From contig NZ_SMKF01000003.1 in NCBI RefSeq assembly GCF_004348325.1, positions 1-64,000 on the forward strand: a stretch of DNA of 64,000 nt, in the 5' to 3' direction. Below the pieces are notes generated by a model. The model was not told the DNA's origin, did not search any database, and was given only the letters and a program-made list of their open reading frames with translations. Position numbers and translations under genes: made by a program. Below are positions 29,158-37,973 of the stretch, piece after piece. Origin of the DNA: Micromonospora sp. KC213 (GTDB lineage Bacteria > Actinomycetota > Actinomycetes > Mycobacteriales > Micromonosporaceae). The first letter of the stretch is position 1. Every line of letters begins with the position of its first letter.

Positions 29158-29711
29158 CCGGGGCCGCTGACCGGGCGCTCGGGACCGTGCCAGGCGGACC
29201 GGGCGGCCCGGGTGGGGTGCGGACGTCGCGGGTGCTGGCCGAGGCGCGCTGGCCGGAGCCCGGCGACGGGTCGCCGCCCCCGTTGCCGGGCTTCGTGCAC
29301 TCGTCGTTCGCGCCCCTGGTGGCCGCGGTGGCCGGGCGCTGCCTGCGCCGGCGGACCCCACCGGCCGGCAGCCGGTGTGCGGTCGTGTTGGTCAGTGCGG
29401 CCGGGGACCGGCCCAGCGCCGACCACGTCCGGGCCACGGTCGCCGCCGGTGGCCGGATCGGACCGCTGTTCTTCTTCCAGTCGGTGCCCAACAGCGTCGC
29501 CGGGCACGTCGCGGCGCGCTGGGGCCTGGACGGCCCGGTGGTGTGCCTGAGCCCGACGGGGAACCCGCGGGCCGACGCCGTCGCCGAGGCGGAACTGCTG
29601 CTGCACGACGGCGACGCCGACGTGGCGTTGCTGGTCCTTGTCGAACACGCGCCCGACGGCGCCCCCACCGGGGCGGTCGCGGTGCTGCTGGGGGAAGGAA
29701 CGAGCCCATGA
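29154..29711 (+). CDS. Half-size ketosynthase-like protein (PF13723 type)
   Basis: The 185-residue protein resembles the N-terminal half of a ketosynthase, as in the short chain-length-factor-like proteins of aryl polyene clusters. The recognisable stretch is GPLFFFQSVPNSVAGHVA, which corresponds to the SVHN...AG segment of that family. No active cysteine is present. It starts with GTG overlapping the upstream stop and ends overlapping the next ATG. It may form a heterodimer with the ketosynthase encoded before it and control its chain length. Confidence 0.7.
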   Translation: MTGAADRALGTVPGGPGGPGGVRTSRVLAEARWPEPGDGSPPPLPGFVHSSFAPLVAAVAGRCLRRRTPPAGSRCAVVLVSAAGDRPSADHVRATVAAGGRIGPLFFFQSVPNSVAGHVAARWGLDGPVVCLSPTGNPRADAVAEAELLLHDGDADVALLVLVEHAPDGAPTGAVAVLLGEGTSP

Positions 29712-31324
29712 GGACGAGGGGACTGCGCGGAGCACTGGCCGCCGACACCGCGATCGGCGCCGGTAACGTGCTCGCCCGGGTGCTGGCGCACGGGGCCGAC
29801 CCGGACGGACCGGGGTTGACCTTCGACACCGCGGTCGACGGGTACCCGGCCGGACAGCCGCTGACCCTGGGGCAGCTCGACGAGCGGGTCGCCGCCCGGT
29901 CCGCCTGGCTGCACGAGCGCGGGATCGGACCGCGTGATCCGGTGGCGGTGTGGGCGACCAGCGCCGCCGACACGGTGCTCAGCTTCCTGGCACTGGCCCG
30001 GCTCGGCGCGATCCCCGCGCTGATGAACGGCAGGCTGCGTCCGGAGATCGCCGCCGAGTACCTGCGTCGACTGCGGGCCGTCGGGGTGCTCGCCGACGCC
30101 GAGCACGCCGAGGCGCTCGCCGGTCACGACCCGGGTGCCCTGCTGCTCGGCCAGCCGGCCGAGGCCGGTACGGGTGACCCGACGACCGCCCCGGCCCACT
30201 ACCGCCACCACGACGAGGACCCGGTCGTCATCACCCACACCTCCGGGACGACCGGCGTGCCGAAAGCCGTGCTGCACTCGCACGCCAGCCTCTTCGCCGC
30301 CACCCGGCACCTGCTGGCCATGCCCCAGGCACAGGGCACCCGACGGATCCTCAACGCGCTGCCCGCCCCGCACACCGCCACCGTGCTCATGGTCAACCAG
30401 GCGTTGGGCAACCAGGCGGAGATGCTGCTGGTGTCCGAGCAGGGCGGACAGCGGGTGCTCGACGCCATCCAGCGCTGGCGTCCGGACGGCGTGTTCGGCT
30501 TCTCCGTCACCTGGGCGGAACTGGCCCGCTTCGACCTGACCGGGTACGACCTCGACTCGGTGCGGTTGTGGTTCAACACCGGTGACGCCACGCACGAGCC
30601 GCACGTACGCCGCCTGGTGGCGGTCGGCTCCCGGGACGTGATGACCCGCGACGGGGTGACCCGGGTGCGGGGTTCGGTCTTCATCGACGGCCTCGGCTCC
30701 AGCGAGATGGGACACTCGATGTTCCACATCACGCACACCACCGCGACGAGCCGGTACGGCCGCTGTGTGGGCCGCCCGTACCGGTTCACCAGGGTGGCGG
30801 TGCTCGACCCCGACGGCACCGAACTGCCACCCGGGCAGGTCGGGTGGCTCGGCATCGACTCGCCGTCGCTGTTTCGCGGCTACTGGAACGACTCGGTCAC
30901 CACCCACCGGTCCCGGCTGCGCGGCTGGTACCTCACCGGCGACCTGGTGTACGCCGACGACGAGGGCCGCTACTACCACCTGGACCGGGCCGTCGACGCG
31001 GTCGACGCGGGAAACGGAAAGCGGTTCTACACGGCCCTGTCGGAGGAGCGGGTCCTCGCCGCCTGCCCCGACGTCACCGACTGCACGGTGGTGATGGTCG
31101 CCGACGGCGACGGGGTCGTCACCGACGTGCTGCTGGAACTGGCCGCCGGCGCCGACCCGGACACCGACCGCGCCGAGGCGGTGCGGGTGGCGCTCGGCGA
31201 CGACGTCGGGGCGACCCTGCGCCGGGTGGTGCCGGTCCGCGCCGACGACATCCCGGTCACCGTCACCGGCAAGGTCCGCAAGGTGGCGCTGCGCGAGCGC
31301 TACCTGACCGAGTCGCCGTCATGA
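29708..31324 (+). CDS. Second acyl-AMP ligase / acyl-CoA synthetase
   Basis: The 538-residue ANL-family protein has the phosphate loop ITHTSGTTGVPKAVLHSH, an acidic motif LTGDLVYADDEGRYYHLDR and the catalytic lysine in VTVTGKVRK. Two separate ligases in one operon suggest either two different acids or one CoA-ligase and one carrier-loading enzyme. The substrate pocket cannot be read with confidence. It is coupled by four-base overlaps on both sides. Confidence 0.85.
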   Translation: MRTRGLRGALAADTAIGAGNVLARVLAHGADPDGPGLTFDTAVDGYPAGQPLTLGQLDERVAARSAWLHERGIGPRDPVAVWATSAADTVLSFLALARLGAIPALMNGRLRPEIAAEYLRRLRAVGVLADAEHAEALAGHDPGALLLGQPAEAGTGDPTTAPAHYRHHDEDPVVITHTSGTTGVPKAVLHSHASLFAATRHLLAMPQAQGTRRILNALPAPHTATVLMVNQALGNQAEMLLVSEQGGQRVLDAIQRWRPDGVFGFSVTWAELARFDLTGYDLDSVRLWFNTGDATHEPHVRRLVAVGSRDVMTRDGVTRVRGSVFIDGLGSSEMGHSMFHITHTTATSRYGRCVGRPYRFTRVAVLDPDGTELPPGQVGWLGIDSPSLFRGYWNDSVTTHRSRLRGWYLTGDLVYADDEGRYYHLDRAVDAVDAGNGKRFYTALSEERVLAACPDVTDCTVVMVADGDGVVTDVLLELAAGADPDTDRAEAVRVALGDDVGATLRRVVPVRADDIPVTVTGKVRKVALRERYLTESPS

Positions 31325-32583
31325 CCGCCGTCATCACCGGGATGGGGCTGCTCAGCCCCGTCGGCCGGGGCGCGGCGGCCACCTTCGACGCGCTCACCAG
31401 CGGCACGTCGGGGCTGACCCGACCGCCCGAGGGACACCCGGCCCGGGAGTCGCTGGAGGTCGCCGGCCTGCTGCCGGAGATCGACCCGCGTACTGTCGCC
31501 ACCGGACCGGAGACCAGGGTGCTGGACCGGATCGTGGTGCTGGCGCTGCTCGCCGCCGCCGACGCGCTCGCCGACGCCGGGATCGAGGTCGGCCGGGACG
31601 TCGACCCGGAGCGCGCCGGTGTGATCGTCGGCGGGGTGGGCGGGTTGTCCACCCTGGAGGCACAGGTGGTGGCGCGGGCCGCCCGGGGCCGCGCCGCGGT
31701 CAGCCCGTACCTGCTGACCGGGATCCTGCCGAACATGCCGGCGGCGCGGATTGCCATCACCCACGGCATCCGCGGCTACAGCTCCTCGGTCGGCACCGCC
31801 TGCGCCTCGGGGGCGCAGGCGGTCGCCGACGCGGTTCGGCTGATCCGGGCCGGGGAGGCCGACGTGGTGCTCTGCGGGGCCAGCGAGGCGCCGCTGTTCC
31901 CCACCTTCGCCGACACCTTCGGCAACGCCCGCGCCCTGGCCCGGGGCTGGGCCGACCCGACCGAGGCGAGCCGGCCGTTCGACCGGCGTCGCAACGGTTT
32001 CGTGCTGGCCGAGGGGGCGGCGCTGCTGGTTCTCGAACGGGCCGAGCACGCCGCCGCGCGCGGTGCCACCGGGTACGCCGAGATCGTCGGGTACGGGACG
32101 ACGACCGACGCGTACCACCCGACCGCCCCCCGGCCCGACGGGGCGGGTGCGGCCGAGTGCATGCGCCGGGCGCTGGCCACCGGGAACGTGACGTCGGGCG
32201 ACGTCGGCTACGTCAACGCCCACGGCACCGGCACCCGACTTGGTGACGTCGCGGAGACGACTGCGCTGGCCCGGGTCTTCGGCGACGGTGGGGTGCCGGT
32301 CAGCTCCACCAAGGCGCTCACCGGGCACCTGCTCGGCGCGTCCGGGGTGGTGGAGGCGGCGGCCTGCGCGCTGGCGCTGGGCGCCGGGCTGCTACCGCCC
32401 ACGTACCACCTCGACGACCCGGATCCGGCCTGCCCGGCCGATCACGTCCGGGGACGGGCGCGGGCCACCGGAACCGACTTCGCACTGACCAACTCATTCG
32501 GCTTCGGCGGTCAGAACGTCAGCCTGCTGCTGCGGCGGACCACCGGGGGAAAGGGACGGGACAGATGGACATCCGGGGAATAG
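31321..32583 (+). CDS. FabF-type ketosynthase with intact triad
   Basis: The 420-residue enzyme keeps Cys161 (VGTACASGAQ), His301 (VNAHGTGTRLGD) and His336 (KALTGHLLGASG). It is closer in style to elongating FabF-like enzymes than to KS-alpha of the first block. With the atypical ketosynthase and the half-size protein it gives this block three ketosynthase-fold proteins but no ketoreductase or dehydratase. The C-terminus overlaps the hydroxymandelate synthase start by 19 bases. It may extend or transfer the aromatic acyl unit. Confidence 0.9.
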   Translation: MTAVITGMGLLSPVGRGAAATFDALTSGTSGLTRPPEGHPARESLEVAGLLPEIDPRTVATGPETRVLDRIVVLALLAAADALADAGIEVGRDVDPERAGVIVGGVGGLSTLEAQVVARAARGRAAVSPYLLTGILPNMPAARIAITHGIRGYSSSVGTACASGAQAVADAVRLIRAGEADVVLCGASEAPLFPTFADTFGNARALARGWADPTEASRPFDRRRNGFVLAEGAALLVLERAEHAAARGATGYAEIVGYGTTTDAYHPTAPRPDGAGAAECMRRALATGNVTSGDVGYVNAHGTGTRLGDVAETTALARVFGDGGVPVSSTKALTGHLLGASGVVEAAACALALGAGLLPPTYHLDDPDPACPADHVRGRARATGTDFALTNSFGFGGQNVSLLLRRTTGGKGRDRWTSGE

Positions 32584-33671
32584 ATCACATCGAACTGCAC
32601 GTGGGCGACCTTCAGCCGGCCGCCCGCCTCATGGAGCGCGGTTTCGGCTTCCGGTCGCGGGGACACGGGGGACCGGAGACGGGGCTCGCCGGGCAGCGGT
32701 GCCGGCTGCTGACCCAGGGCGACATCCGGCTGCTGCTTAGCACCGGGCTGACGGCGGAGCATCCCGCCACCGGGTACGTCCGTCGGCACGGCGACGGTGT
32801 CGCGGTCCTCGCGCTGGAGGTGGCCGACGCCGCCGGGGCGTACGCGGAACTGGTGGCCCGCGGCGCGACGCCGGTGACCCCGCCGCGCACCTTCACCGGC
32901 ACGGACGCCGAGGTGGTGACCGCCGAGGTCGGTGGCGTGGGCGACGTGCGGCACCGCCTCGTCGAGCGACGCGGCGACCGGGCCGACTTCCTGCCCGGCG
33001 TCGTCGAACCGGTCCCGGCCGCCGCCGACGGGCAGCTGCTCGCCGAGGTGGACCACCTGGCGGTGTGCCTGCCACCCGGCGCGCTCGACGCCACCGTCGC
33101 CCGCTACGAGCACGTCTTCGGGTTCCGGCCGGTCTTCGCCGAGCGCGTCGAGGTCGCCGGCCAGGCGATGAACTCCACCGTGGTGCGGGACGCCAGCGCC
33201 CGGGTCACCCTGGTGCTGCTGGAACCGGACACCGGCGCGCGGCCCGGCCAGCTCGACGCGTTCCTCGCCGCGCACCACGGGGCCGGGGTGCAGCACCTCG
33301 CGCTGCGCACCGACGACATCGTCGCCGCCGTCGGCGCGCTGACCGCTCGCGGGGTCCGCTTCGCCGGCACCCCGGCCGCCTACTACGACGACCTGCCGCG
33401 GCGGGTCGGCGCGTTCGACGCACCGCTGGACCGGCTGCGTGAGCTCGGCATCCTGGTCGACCGGGACCACGGCGGCCACCTGCTGCAGATCTTCACCGAG
33501 TCCACGCACCCGCGCCGGACCCTGTTCTGGGAGGTCATCGAGCGACGCGGGGCGCGCACCTTCGGCAGCGGAAACATCCAGGCCCTGTACGAGGCCAAGG
33601 AACGGGAGCTGGCCACGGCGGGGGAGGACCCCGTCGTCGTGGCCGGCCGGGCAGGAGGGATGCCGGTATGA
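32565..33671 (+). CDS. hmaS: 4-hydroxymandelate synthase (HPPD-like Fe(II) dioxygenase)
   Basis: The 368-residue protein has two vicinal-oxygen-chelate halves. Iron ligands are H164 (EVDHLAVC), H244 (GVQHLALRTDDI) and E323 (LFWEVIERRGA). The C-terminal helix carries SGNIQALYE with isoleucine (I338) where 4-hydroxyphenylpyruvate dioxygenases have phenylalanine; this residue is associated with hydroxymandelate instead of homogentisate formation. The segment STVVRDASARVTLVLLEPD also resembles glycopeptide HmaS. It should convert 4-hydroxyphenylpyruvate to 4-hydroxymandelate with loss of CO2. No hydroxymandelate oxidase or aminotransferase lies beside it, so the hydroxyphenylglycine route seems incomplete here. 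Confidence 0.9.
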   Translation: MDIRGIDHIELHVGDLQPAARLMERGFGFRSRGHGGPETGLAGQRCRLLTQGDIRLLLSTGLTAEHPATGYVRRHGDGVAVLALEVADAAGAYAELVARGATPVTPPRTFTGTDAEVVTAEVGGVGDVRHRLVERRGDRADFLPGVVEPVPAAADGQLLAEVDHLAVCLPPGALDATVARYEHVFGFRPVFAERVEVAGQAMNSTVVRDASARVTLVLLEPDTGARPGQLDAFLAAHHGAGVQHLALRTDDIVAAVGALTARGVRFAGTPAAYYDDLPRRVGAFDAPLDRLRELGILVDRDHGGHLLQIFTESTHPRRTLFWEVIERRGARTFGSGNIQALYEAKERELATAGEDPVVVAGRAGGMPV

Positions 33672-34627
33672 CCACCACCGAGTTCCAGCCGACGCTCACC
33701 GCCGAGGAGGAGGCGCTGCTGCCCACCGAGGCCGACGTGCGCCACTACGCCGAACACGGCTGGTACCTGTCGAAGAAGCTGCTCACCGACGCCGAGGTGG
33801 ACGCGCTGGCCGCCGCGACCGACCGGTACTACGCCGGCGAGCGGGACCGCACCCTGCCGGTGCGCCCGCCCAAGCTCGCCTACTGGGAGCCGTCCAGGGG
33901 CCCCGTGCAGCGGCACAACGACTACGTCCACCACGAGCACGACGGCATCGCCGCGATCCTGCGTAAACCCCTGATCGGGGCGGTCGCCGCGCGGCTGGCC
34001 GCCACCGACGAGATCCGGGTCTTCCAGTCCACGCTGATCTACAAGCCGCCGATCTCCGGTGAGCCGTCCAACATCGTGCCGTGGCACTTCGACAAGCACT
34101 ACTGGGCGTCCTCGTCGTCGGAGAACATGCTCACCGCGTTCATCCCCTTCCACGACTGCGGCGAGGAGATGGGCACCATCACCATGGTGGACGGCTCGCA
34201 CCGCTGGTCCGAGATCGGCGCGGACGACACCGTGGTGCGGCACTTCGCCGAGCGGGACCGCGACCAGTTGGAGGAGATGCTGGCCCGCAACGCGGCCCAC
34301 AACGGCGCGACGATCCGCAAGATTCCGATGGTGATCCCGAAGGGACACATGAGTTTCCACCACTGCCGCACCTATCACGGCAGTGGCCCCAACGTCAGTG
34401 GCCGTCCCCGCCGGGCCGTCTCCCTGCACCTGCAGGACGGCTCGAACGCCTGGCGTGAGTTCCCACTGTCGGACGGCACCCTCGCCGCGTACAACCACGA
34501 CGTGCTGGTCCGCCGCACCGCCGACGGGCGGCCGGACTACGCCGACCCCGACTACTGCCCGGTCATCTGGCGCGGCCGGGTCGGGCCGGACGCCCCCGCC
34601 GCCGTACCGGAGGGCCGCGACCGGTGA
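33668..34627 (+). CDS. PhyH-family Fe(II)/2-oxoglutarate dioxygenase
   Basis: This 319-residue enzyme has the jelly-roll facial triad: H140 and D142 in PWHFDKHYW and a distal histidine at about 237 in RTYHGSGPNVSG, with the oxoglutarate-binding arginine soon after (PRRAVSLHL). PhyH proteins hydroxylate or desaturate carbon next to carboxyl or carrier-bound acyl groups. Standing between hydroxymandelate synthase and E1 alpha/beta, it could oxidise the side chain towards 4-hydroxyphenylglyoxylate, but this is only a hypothesis. It is coupled by ATGA/GTGA overlaps on both sides. Confidence 0.88.
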   Translation: MTTTEFQPTLTAEEEALLPTEADVRHYAEHGWYLSKKLLTDAEVDALAAATDRYYAGERDRTLPVRPPKLAYWEPSRGPVQRHNDYVHHEHDGIAAILRKPLIGAVAARLAATDEIRVFQSTLIYKPPISGEPSNIVPWHFDKHYWASSSSENMLTAFIPFHDCGEEMGTITMVDGSHRWSEIGADDTVVRHFAERDRDQLEEMLARNAAHNGATIRKIPMVIPKGHMSFHHCRTYHGSGPNVSGRPRRAVSLHLQDGSNAWREFPLSDGTLAAYNHDVLVRRTADGRPDYADPDYCPVIWRGRVGPDAPAAVPEGRDR

Positions 34628-35601
34628 CCGGCGCCGACCCGGTCGGGCTGTACCGCACGGTACGGCTCATCCGCCGCTTCGAGCAGCGGGCCATCGACCT
34701 GGTCCGGGCCGGGCAGATCGTCGGCGGCATCCACCCGTACCTCGGTCAGGAGGGGATCGCCGCCGGAGTGTGCGCCGCGCTGCGCCCGACGGACCTGGTC
34801 ACCGGCACCCACCGCGGGCACGGCCACGTGCTGGCCAAGGGCGCCGACCCGGCCCGGACGATGGCCGAGCTGTGCGGCCGGGAGACCGGGCTGAACCGGG
34901 GCCGGGGCGGGTCGATGCACGCCGCGGACCTCTCCGTCGGCGTGCTCGGCGCCAACGCGATCGTCGGCGCGGCCGGTGCGATCCTCACCGGGGCGGTGTG
35001 GGCGCACCGGCGGCGCGGCGACGACGTGGTGGGGGCGACGTTCTTCGGCGACGGGGCGGTCAACGAGGGGATGCTGCTGGAGGCGTTCAACCTGGCCGCG
35101 CTCTGGCGGGTGCCGGTGCTGTTCGTCTGCGAGAACAACGGCTACGCCACCACCATGCCGGTGGCCGGCGCGGTGGCCGGCACCATCACCGGCCGCGCGG
35201 CGGCGTTCGACATGCCGGCGACCGTCGTCGACGGGCAGGACCCGGAGGCGGTACACGCGGTCGCCGCCGCCGCCGTGGCCCGGATACGCGCCGGTGGCGG
35301 GCCGGAGCTGGTCGAGGCGCAGACCTACCGGTTCGACGCGCACCACACCTTCGAACACGTGGTACGCCTCGACTACCGCCCGCCGGAGGAGGTGGCCGCC
35401 GGCCGGGCACGGGATCCGGTGGACATTCAGGGCGACCGGCTCGCCCCGCACCGGCGGGCGCAGGTCGACGCGGAGGTGGAGGCCACCGTGGACGCGGCCG
35501 TCGCGTTCGCCCTGGCCGGCCCCGAACCCGACCCGGCCGGGGCGTTGGACCACCTGTACGCCAGCGGGCTGACCGCCCGGGCCGGAGGGGGGCAGGGATG
35601 A
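34624..35601 (+). CDS. 2-oxoacid dehydrogenase E1 alpha subunit
   Basis: The 325-residue protein has the thiamine-diphosphate motif GDGAVNEG...CENN and the usual E1 alpha opening (YRTVRLIRRFEQRAIDLV), RGHGHVLAKG and NRGRGGSMH. With the beta subunit encoded next, it should decarboxylate a 2-oxo acid and pass the acyl group on. Neither E2 nor E3 is encoded in the window, so it either borrows these from primary metabolism or transfers the acyl group directly to a carrier. The start is GTG at 34624, overlapping the upstream stop. Confidence 0.92.
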   Translation: MTGADPVGLYRTVRLIRRFEQRAIDLVRAGQIVGGIHPYLGQEGIAAGVCAALRPTDLVTGTHRGHGHVLAKGADPARTMAELCGRETGLNRGRGGSMHAADLSVGVLGANAIVGAAGAILTGAVWAHRRRGDDVVGATFFGDGAVNEGMLLEAFNLAALWRVPVLFVCENNGYATTMPVAGAVAGTITGRAAAFDMPATVVDGQDPEAVHAVAAAAVARIRAGGGPELVEAQTYRFDAHHTFEHVVRLDYRPPEEVAAGRARDPVDIQGDRLAPHRRAQVDAEVEATVDAAVAFALAGPEPDPAGALDHLYASGLTARAGGGQG

Positions 35602-36563
35602 GGCTGTCGTACCGGCGGGCGCTGACCCGGGCGCTCGCCGACGAACTGGCCCGCGACGAGTCGGTGTTCCTGCTCGGCGAGGACGTCCGGGTGGGCGCTT
35701 CCATGATCACTTCTGGTCTGTGCCGGCGGTTCGGGCCGGAGCGGGTACGCGACACCCCGCTGTCGGAGCAGGCGTTCACCAGCTTCGCCACCGGGGCGGC
35801 GCTGGCCGGGATGCGGCCGGTGGTGGAGTTCCAGATCCCGTCGCTGCTCTTCCTGGTCTTCGAGCAGATCGTCAACCACGCGCACAAGTTCCCGTTGATG
35901 ACCGGTGGCCAGTGCGCGGTCCCGGTCACCTACCTGGTGCCCGGCTCCGGTTCCCGTACCGGCTGGGCGGGCCAGCACTCCGACCACCCGTATCCGCTCT
36001 TCGCCCACGTCGGCATCGTCACCGCCGTGCCGGCCACCCCGGCCGACGCGTACGGGCTGCTGGTGTCGGCGATCCGCCACGACGACCCGGTGGTGGTCTT
36101 CGCGCCGGCCGGCGCGCTCGACGTCCGGGAGGACGTCGAGCGCCTCGCCCCGGTGCCGTTCGGCCGGGGGGTGGTACGGCGGGCCGGCGACGACGTCACC
36201 GTGGTCGCCGTCGGCCATCTGGTGCACGACGCGCTCGCCGTCGCCGACGAACTCGCCGGCCAGGTGTCGGTCGAGGTCTTCGACCCGCGCACCGTCTACC
36301 CGTTCGACCTGGACGGGCTGCTCGCCTCGGTGACCCGCACCGGCCGGCTCGTGGTGTGCGACGACGCGAACCGGTCCTGCGGGATCGCCGCCGAGATCAT
36401 CACCAGCGTGGTGGAGCGGGTGCGGCTGGCCGTACCGCCACGCCGGGTCACCCGCCCCGACGGGGCGGTACTGCCCTTCGCCCCCGGACTGGACCGGGCC
36501 GTGCAGCCCGGCCGGGAGGCGCTCACCGCCGCCATCCACCACGTAGCGAAGGACCCGACATGA
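35598..36563 (+). CDS. 2-oxoacid dehydrogenase E1 beta subunit
   Basis: The 321-residue beta partner shows LSYRRALTRALADELARD, FLLGEDVRVGASM, DTPLSEQAFTSFATGAAL and PGSGSRTGWAGQHSDH, then the C-terminal VEVFDPRTVYPFD. In pristinamycin biosynthesis a similar E1 pair turns phenylpyruvate into an acyl-CoA, so an aromatic 2-oxo acid such as 4-hydroxyphenylglyoxylate or 4-hydroxyphenylpyruvate is a reasonable substrate here. Branched-chain starter formation is an alternative. It overlaps the alpha stop and the next ATG. Confidence 0.92.
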   Translation: MRLSYRRALTRALADELARDESVFLLGEDVRVGASMITSGLCRRFGPERVRDTPLSEQAFTSFATGAALAGMRPVVEFQIPSLLFLVFEQIVNHAHKFPLMTGGQCAVPVTYLVPGSGSRTGWAGQHSDHPYPLFAHVGIVTAVPATPADAYGLLVSAIRHDDPVVVFAPAGALDVREDVERLAPVPFGRGVVRRAGDDVTVVAVGHLVHDALAVADELAGQVSVEVFDPRTVYPFDLDGLLASVTRTGRLVVCDDANRSCGIAAEIITSVVERVRLAVPPRRVTRPDGAVLPFAPGLDRAVQPGREALTAAIHHVAKDPT

Positions 36564-37918
36564 TCGACGTGAACTATCGGTGGCCGGAAGCCGGCCAGGC
36601 GTGGCGTGACCTGCCGGAGCCCACCCGGCGGCAGATGGTCGCCGCCGGCGCGCAGGAGTGGGAGCGGATCTTCCACGGCCGGGCGACCTACAACAAGCAG
36701 TGGCGGCTGGCCCGGCCTCCGGTGCTGACCGCCGACGGGTTCCGTGAGCTGAACGAGGTCTGCGACCGGATCGCCCAGCTCATCCTGGACGCCTGCCGGC
36801 GGCGGGCGCGTACCGCGGGGCAGTTGCGCGAGCTGCTCGGCGTGCCGCGGGGGGAGACCCAGCTGCTCGACGAGGACGAGCCGCTGTCCGAGGCGCTGCT
36901 GGCCGCGTACCGGCCGGACGTGCTGATCTCCGGCGGGCAGCCGCGGATCGTCGAGTACAACATCGACAGCAGCCTCGGCGGCGGGTTCGACACGGACACC
37001 GTCATCCAGCGCTACGGCGCGCTGTACGCCGAACGGGGTCTGCTCGACGGGGTGCCGGCCCGGCCCGCCCCGTCCCTGCTTGATCAACGATTCGTGGCGA
37101 TCCGCGACGAGTTGGGCCTGGCCGACGGGGCCCGGGTGGCGCTGCTGATGGACTTCGACGGCGACTACCCGGGCCTGGACGACCCGGAGACGTTCATCCG
37201 GATCCTGTCGCCCCTGGCCGACCAGGCCCGGCGCTTCGGCATCGATCTGGTGATCGCCCCGGTCGCGACGGCCACCCTGGACGCCGGGCGGCGACTGGTG
37301 GTGGACGGTGCCCCGGTGGACGCCCTGTTCCGCCTCTTCGTGCCGAACCGGGTCACCCCGAGTGCCGGGCTGGACGCGGTGGCCGGGGCGCTCGCCGCCG
37401 GCACCCTGCCGATGTTCGTCAGCGCCGCCGCGTGGTTGCTCGGCAACAAGCACAACTTTGCCTGGTTGTACGAGGACCTCGACCGGCTCCCCGCCGACGA
37501 CCAGGCCCTGGTCCGCCGGTACGTGCCGCACACCGTGGCGCTCACCGCGGCGGAACTGGACCGGGCGCTGGCCGACCAGGCGGACCTGGTCACCAAGCCG
37601 GCCAACGGCTCCGCCGGGCACGGGGTGCTGATCGGCCGGGAGGTGAGCGCCCAGGCCTGGGCCGAGGGGGTGCGCGCCGCGATCGCGCGGGGCGGCAACA
37701 TCCTGCAGGAGTACATGCCGGCCGACCGGGTGGCGATGGACTTCGTGCAGATCGAGACCGGTGAGGTGGTCACCGCCGACGTGCCGTACAGCATCGCCCC
37801 GTACCTGTTCGGCCGGACCGGGTCCGGCGGCCTGGCCCGGGTCGGCTACCCCGGCTGCGACGAGGTGCTCAACCTGGCCCACGGCGTCCTCCTCTCCGGC
37901 CTCCTGCTCACCGACTGA
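36560..37918 (+). CDS. Circularly permuted ATP-grasp-type ligase
   Basis: The 452-residue protein is the last gene of the operon. Landmarks include PRIVEYNIDSSLGGGFDTDT (about 130-150), ALLMDFDGDYPG, a TKPANGSAGHGVLIG loop resembling an ATP-grasp phosphate loop, and ILQEYMPADRVAMDF towards the end. The order suggests the circularly permuted ATP-grasp fold seen in peptide and amide ligases. Such enzymes join a carboxylate to an amine through an acyl phosphate. It may attach an amino acid or amine to the aromatic acid or the polyketide. I do not recognise a precise family. Confidence 0.75.
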   Translation: MIDVNYRWPEAGQAWRDLPEPTRRQMVAAGAQEWERIFHGRATYNKQWRLARPPVLTADGFRELNEVCDRIAQLILDACRRRARTAGQLRELLGVPRGETQLLDEDEPLSEALLAAYRPDVLISGGQPRIVEYNIDSSLGGGFDTDTVIQRYGALYAERGLLDGVPARPAPSLLDQRFVAIRDELGLADGARVALLMDFDGDYPGLDDPETFIRILSPLADQARRFGIDLVIAPVATATLDAGRRLVVDGAPVDALFRLFVPNRVTPSAGLDAVAGALAAGTLPMFVSAAAWLLGNKHNFAWLYEDLDRLPADDQALVRRYVPHTVALTAAELDRALADQADLVTKPANGSAGHGVLIGREVSAQAWAEGVRAAIARGGNILQEYMPADRVAMDFVQIETGEVVTADVPYSIAPYLFGRTGSGGLARVGYPGCDEVLNLAHGVLLSGLLLTD

Positions 37919-37973
37919 CCAGGCGTAATCGGGGGGACTCGGCCGGGTGGCCTGTCTGTCGGTGGTTCGCCCG

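Noticed and set aside
32565..33671. Annotation as tyrosine-catabolic 4-hydroxyphenylpyruvate dioxygenase
   Set aside because: The isoleucine in SGNIQALYE and the overall match to glycopeptide-type HmaS favour hydroxymandelate synthase, and no homogentisate genes lie nearby.
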